Origin: Drosophila persimilis
Lineage: Eukaryota > Arthropoda > Insecta > Diptera > Drosophilidae
Length of the DNA: 64,000 nucleotides
Reading direction: 5' to 3'
Assembly (NCBI RefSeq): GCF_003286085.1
Contig: NW_020825288.1
Coordinates: 20,894,001-20,958,000 of the forward strand
Shown here one piece after another: positions 61,297 through 64,000 of the stretch. A model generated the notes under the pieces. The model was given only the letters and a program-made list of their open reading frames with translations, made no database searches and was not told the DNA's origin. Numbering within the stretch: the stretch's first letter is position 1; each line of letters opens with the position of its first letter. The position numbers and the translations under genes are program-made.

Positions 61297-61356
61297 GATG
61301 GAGAATGGAGGATGGAGAATGGAGGATGGAGAATGGAGGATGGAGAATGGAGGATG
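61297..61356 (+). repeat. 14-base minisatellite
   Basis: About four tandem copies of GATGGAGAATGGAG, itself built from GGATGGA/GAATGGA halves. Confidence 0.9.
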
Positions 61357-62671
61357 GACGACGGAGGAGTACGACCAACCGCAGGCTCCCTGCCACAAGA
61401 TGTGGCAAATGGAAGGAGAGACTAAGCTGCCAATTTAATAAATGGCCAGGCATTAATTAAATCGAAAGAAGAGCGAGCGGCAGGGGCCGGGGCAGGGGCA
61501 GGGGCAGGGGCATATACACAATGGAAGGGGACGAACGACTTGAGTGATGAGACTTGATTGATTCCTGCCGAGGGCCACACTTGAGGTGCATTGTTGCACA
61601 TAATTGTGACTCTGGCCTTGGGCTGCACTACCACATTGATTTATGCCCGGGATCTCTTTTGTGTGCTCCTGCCACACGGAAAATTTGTTTCCAATTCAAC
61701 AACAAACTTGATGAGAATTGATGCCACTTCAAAACGGTTTGACTCTGATTTCAGTGTTTATTTTGACAGCGCCATTAAATGGCCAACTAATTGGCAAGGT
61801 GAAAAACAATTAGATGGCAGTTTTCAGTGGAATTCTAGAGGACACAGAATCACAAAACGGTAGCCCTCTGGCCAGAACCTTGGCAAAACCCACTTCGGCA
61901 TTCATCAAATGGTATATTAGAAGAAGTCAAACCTCGCAGCAGGAGAACCTTTGCCTCCTAGAGAATCCTTTTTCGGCCCCTTATAATCCCCTTTCCTTCA
62001 CTTGTGCCGCCGCCAGACATTGCGCGTGGGCGTTTTTGGTGGGCGTTTCGCTATTCCGATATGCAAAAAAAATGTATGTGCCGATCCGAGCCAATGAAAT
62101 TAGCAACAGTAGACGCAGCTAATGGTTTTGTTTTGTCTCGTCCTTTCCAGGAGCGGCAGCGGCACAAAGGACGAGCTGGCACAGCCAGAAAGGGTTGAGC
62201 CGTGTCCCTTGACTTCTGTTGGGATAATCCGGGATGAAAGAGGATGAGACTGGATTACAGAACTACCGCTGCGAAGAGTCAAAGAGTTAGAGGAAATGAG
62301 ATGCTTAAAAACTACCTTTGAACTAGACGAAAAATTCTCAAAGATTAGGCACTGAAATATGAGCAAACTTTAGAGGTTTTTAATAAGGAAATTTAAGAAC
62401 TCTTTTCTGTGATATTAAACCAAAATGTTTGCCTTTATATATAAGCATCTGGGCACAGAATAATTCAACTAAAATTGTTACAAATTTACAGACCCTCAAA
62501 AAGGGGAATGGGATCTTCTCTTGGTATTTCTGTACCTCTATATAGAATGTGTCCTAATATTCCCCCTACCATTTGGCTCTTTGGTCGAGCTCTTTGCAAC
62601 GCCGTGGCAGGGGCAGCAGCAGCAGCAAAACTACGAGTGCGAGTACGAAGTATCTGCGGTAATTGACATTC

Positions 62672-62685
62672 GATCATTAATCACA
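62672..62685 (-). promoter_or_regulatory. Hox/Exd-type motif TGTGATTAATGATC (Dfd 3' flank)
   Basis: This is the exact 14-base match, on the opposite strand, to 3941-3954. It lies 4.2 kb after the Dfd stop codon. A single site proves nothing about enhancer activity. Confidence 0.35.
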
Positions 62686-64000
62686 AGGCTGCACATTGCA
62701 GACATTTCCTTTCGTTCGTTTCATTTCGTTGGGTTTTTCGCTACGAAATTTTATTCGATTTCGAGAAAGAGACAGAGAGAGACAGTTTCTTTTTTTTACA
62801 ATTTCAAGCAAGTGGAACGGCCTTCAACACCTTCTCTTCTTTTTTTTTTGGGGTCCTCTTTTGGGGGAAGGCAGTCTCCTTTTTGGGACAAGGAGTCCAA
62901 GAGTCCCGTCCCCCATCTTTGCATCAGCATCATGGCCGCCCTGGCCCTAGTGGCGCTACTGAGTGCTTTGTTCTTCCGACTGACAGCTCCTTGATGTGGC
63001 AGCAACAGCAGGCAGGCAGGCAGGCAGGCCTTGCCTGAAGGGTCCGTAAGTCCCCCATATCATATATGATGTGTGAGAGTGTGTGCTCGCACCCTCATCC
63101 CTCTTTGCACACACACTCTCTCCAGCCCTACAGCCCTCCAGCCCTCCAACCCTCGACGCCGTCACCACCCTCGAGTGCCAGTGAAAGTTCTCTCCCCAAA
63201 AACAGAACCCAGAACAGATGAAAGTAGCCAGCAATTTCCAACCATTTGCAATTCTCTGACAGTAGTAGCATTTCTGATGAAATTTTATTCCGTTCACATA
63301 GCCGTCCATGTAATTTCTGCCGCTCGCTTGGACCCCACGATTTTTTATGTCCTTTTGTTGATTATTTCGTTGACATGCCGCCTGTCTCTTCCCTGTCTCT
63401 TCTCCGTCTTATTCGCAGTTGAAGTAGCATTAGAAATAAAGGAAGAAGATGCCTCCGCTTCCCCCCGCCCCCCACACACTTTTTGGTGACATTTTTTTGA
63501 CAAATGTTACGCTTTTGGCGTTGGTTCTTTTTTGGGGGAGTGGCTCTTGTTCTGGTTCTGGTTCTAAGAAGGCTTTTTCGATTTGTGTGTGTTTTGTGGT
63601 TTGTTCCAAGTTTTTAGCCATTTCAAAGATATTTTGAAACATTTTGCTAGGATTTCTGGGAAGGTTTCTGCTCGAGAGGGATATATGTAACTTCGGTTGT
63701 TTTGGATGGGTTGCATCATTTGGAGGATTGGGGGTTGATCATACTAAAAAAAAATAGAATAATACTAGGGTGCAGGCGCTTAGCCCGCAGTCCCCGTCTC
63801 AGTTGCTTAAGCGAAGAAGAAAAACAAAATAGCTACAGAAGCCTACAGATTCAGAGGGTTTACGATGAGTACAGTAAATTCTTGAATATTCTATGAATCT
63901 ATGAAAAAAGTTTTTCCGAGATATTGATGGCTTTTAAAATTTTTAACATCATAAAAACTTTACTTGAATTGAACTAAGTTTTTTTCCAGTGGAATTTGAA

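Larger units (their letters stand above)
59036..64000. other. Dfd downstream flank, no gene recognised
   Basis: About 5 kb of non-coding sequence. It includes a 14-base minisatellite at 61297-61356, GGGGCA repeats at 61483-61511, GGCA repeats at 63009-63029 and the TGTGATTAATGATC motif at 62672. The ORFs are short and without family signature. In Drosophila the next genes beyond Dfd (Ama, bcd) would be expected further out. Confidence 0.6.

Noticed and set aside
61297..61356. Regular repeats resembling a CRISPR array
   Set aside because: Units are contiguous with no unique spacers, and the DNA is eukaryotic. It is a minisatellite.

Overview
This window is insect nuclear DNA from a Drosophila species. 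It covers part of the Antennapedia Hox complex. Two Hox genes are recognisable, both read on the + strand: the last coding exon of Sex combs reduced (Scr) and the complete coding region of Deformed (Dfd, five exons, 602 residues). The mir-10 hairpin lies between them, as it does in other Drosophila. Scr and Dfd point the same way here. I recall from the literature that Dfd is inverted in D. melanogaster but not in D. pseudoobscura, which would fit an obscura-group fly; that assignment is inference.

Layout. 1-9029 is the 3' part of the last Scr intron, non-coding and rich in simple repeats. 9030-9337 is the Scr homeodomain exon, followed by a 3'UTR to about 11690 that holds a candidate miR-10 site. 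The Scr reading frame stays coding-like for about 470 bases past its stop codon. 11787-24806 is an RNA polymerase III cluster: five tRNA-Lys(UUU) genes and two 7SL (SRP) RNA genes. It arose by duplication of a tRNA-tRNA-7SL unit. About 10.8 kb of mobile DNA separates the two units: a decayed Tc1-like element split by a young, intact BEL/Pao retrotransposon, a large imperfect inverted repeat, dispersed-repeat copies and a second Tc1 remnant.

24807-34591 has no protein gene. It holds GA-rich blocks with Pho-like motifs (candidate Polycomb response elements) and a possible 5' exon of the mir-10 primary transcript. mir-10 is at 34592-34668. 34669-47500 is the 5' flank of Dfd, with Hox/Exd-type motifs 3-4 kb upstream of the start codon. 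Dfd coding exons span 47876-58479, with an 8 kb third intron. 59036-64000 is non-coding Dfd downstream flank.

Scr and Dfd are homeodomain transcription factors that specify labial/prothoracic and maxillary/mandibular identity. miR-10 lies physically between them and has a 3'-compensatory site in the Scr 3'UTR. The tRNA and 7SL genes serve translation and protein export and have no evident functional link to the Hox genes, although such clusters can act as chromatin boundaries.
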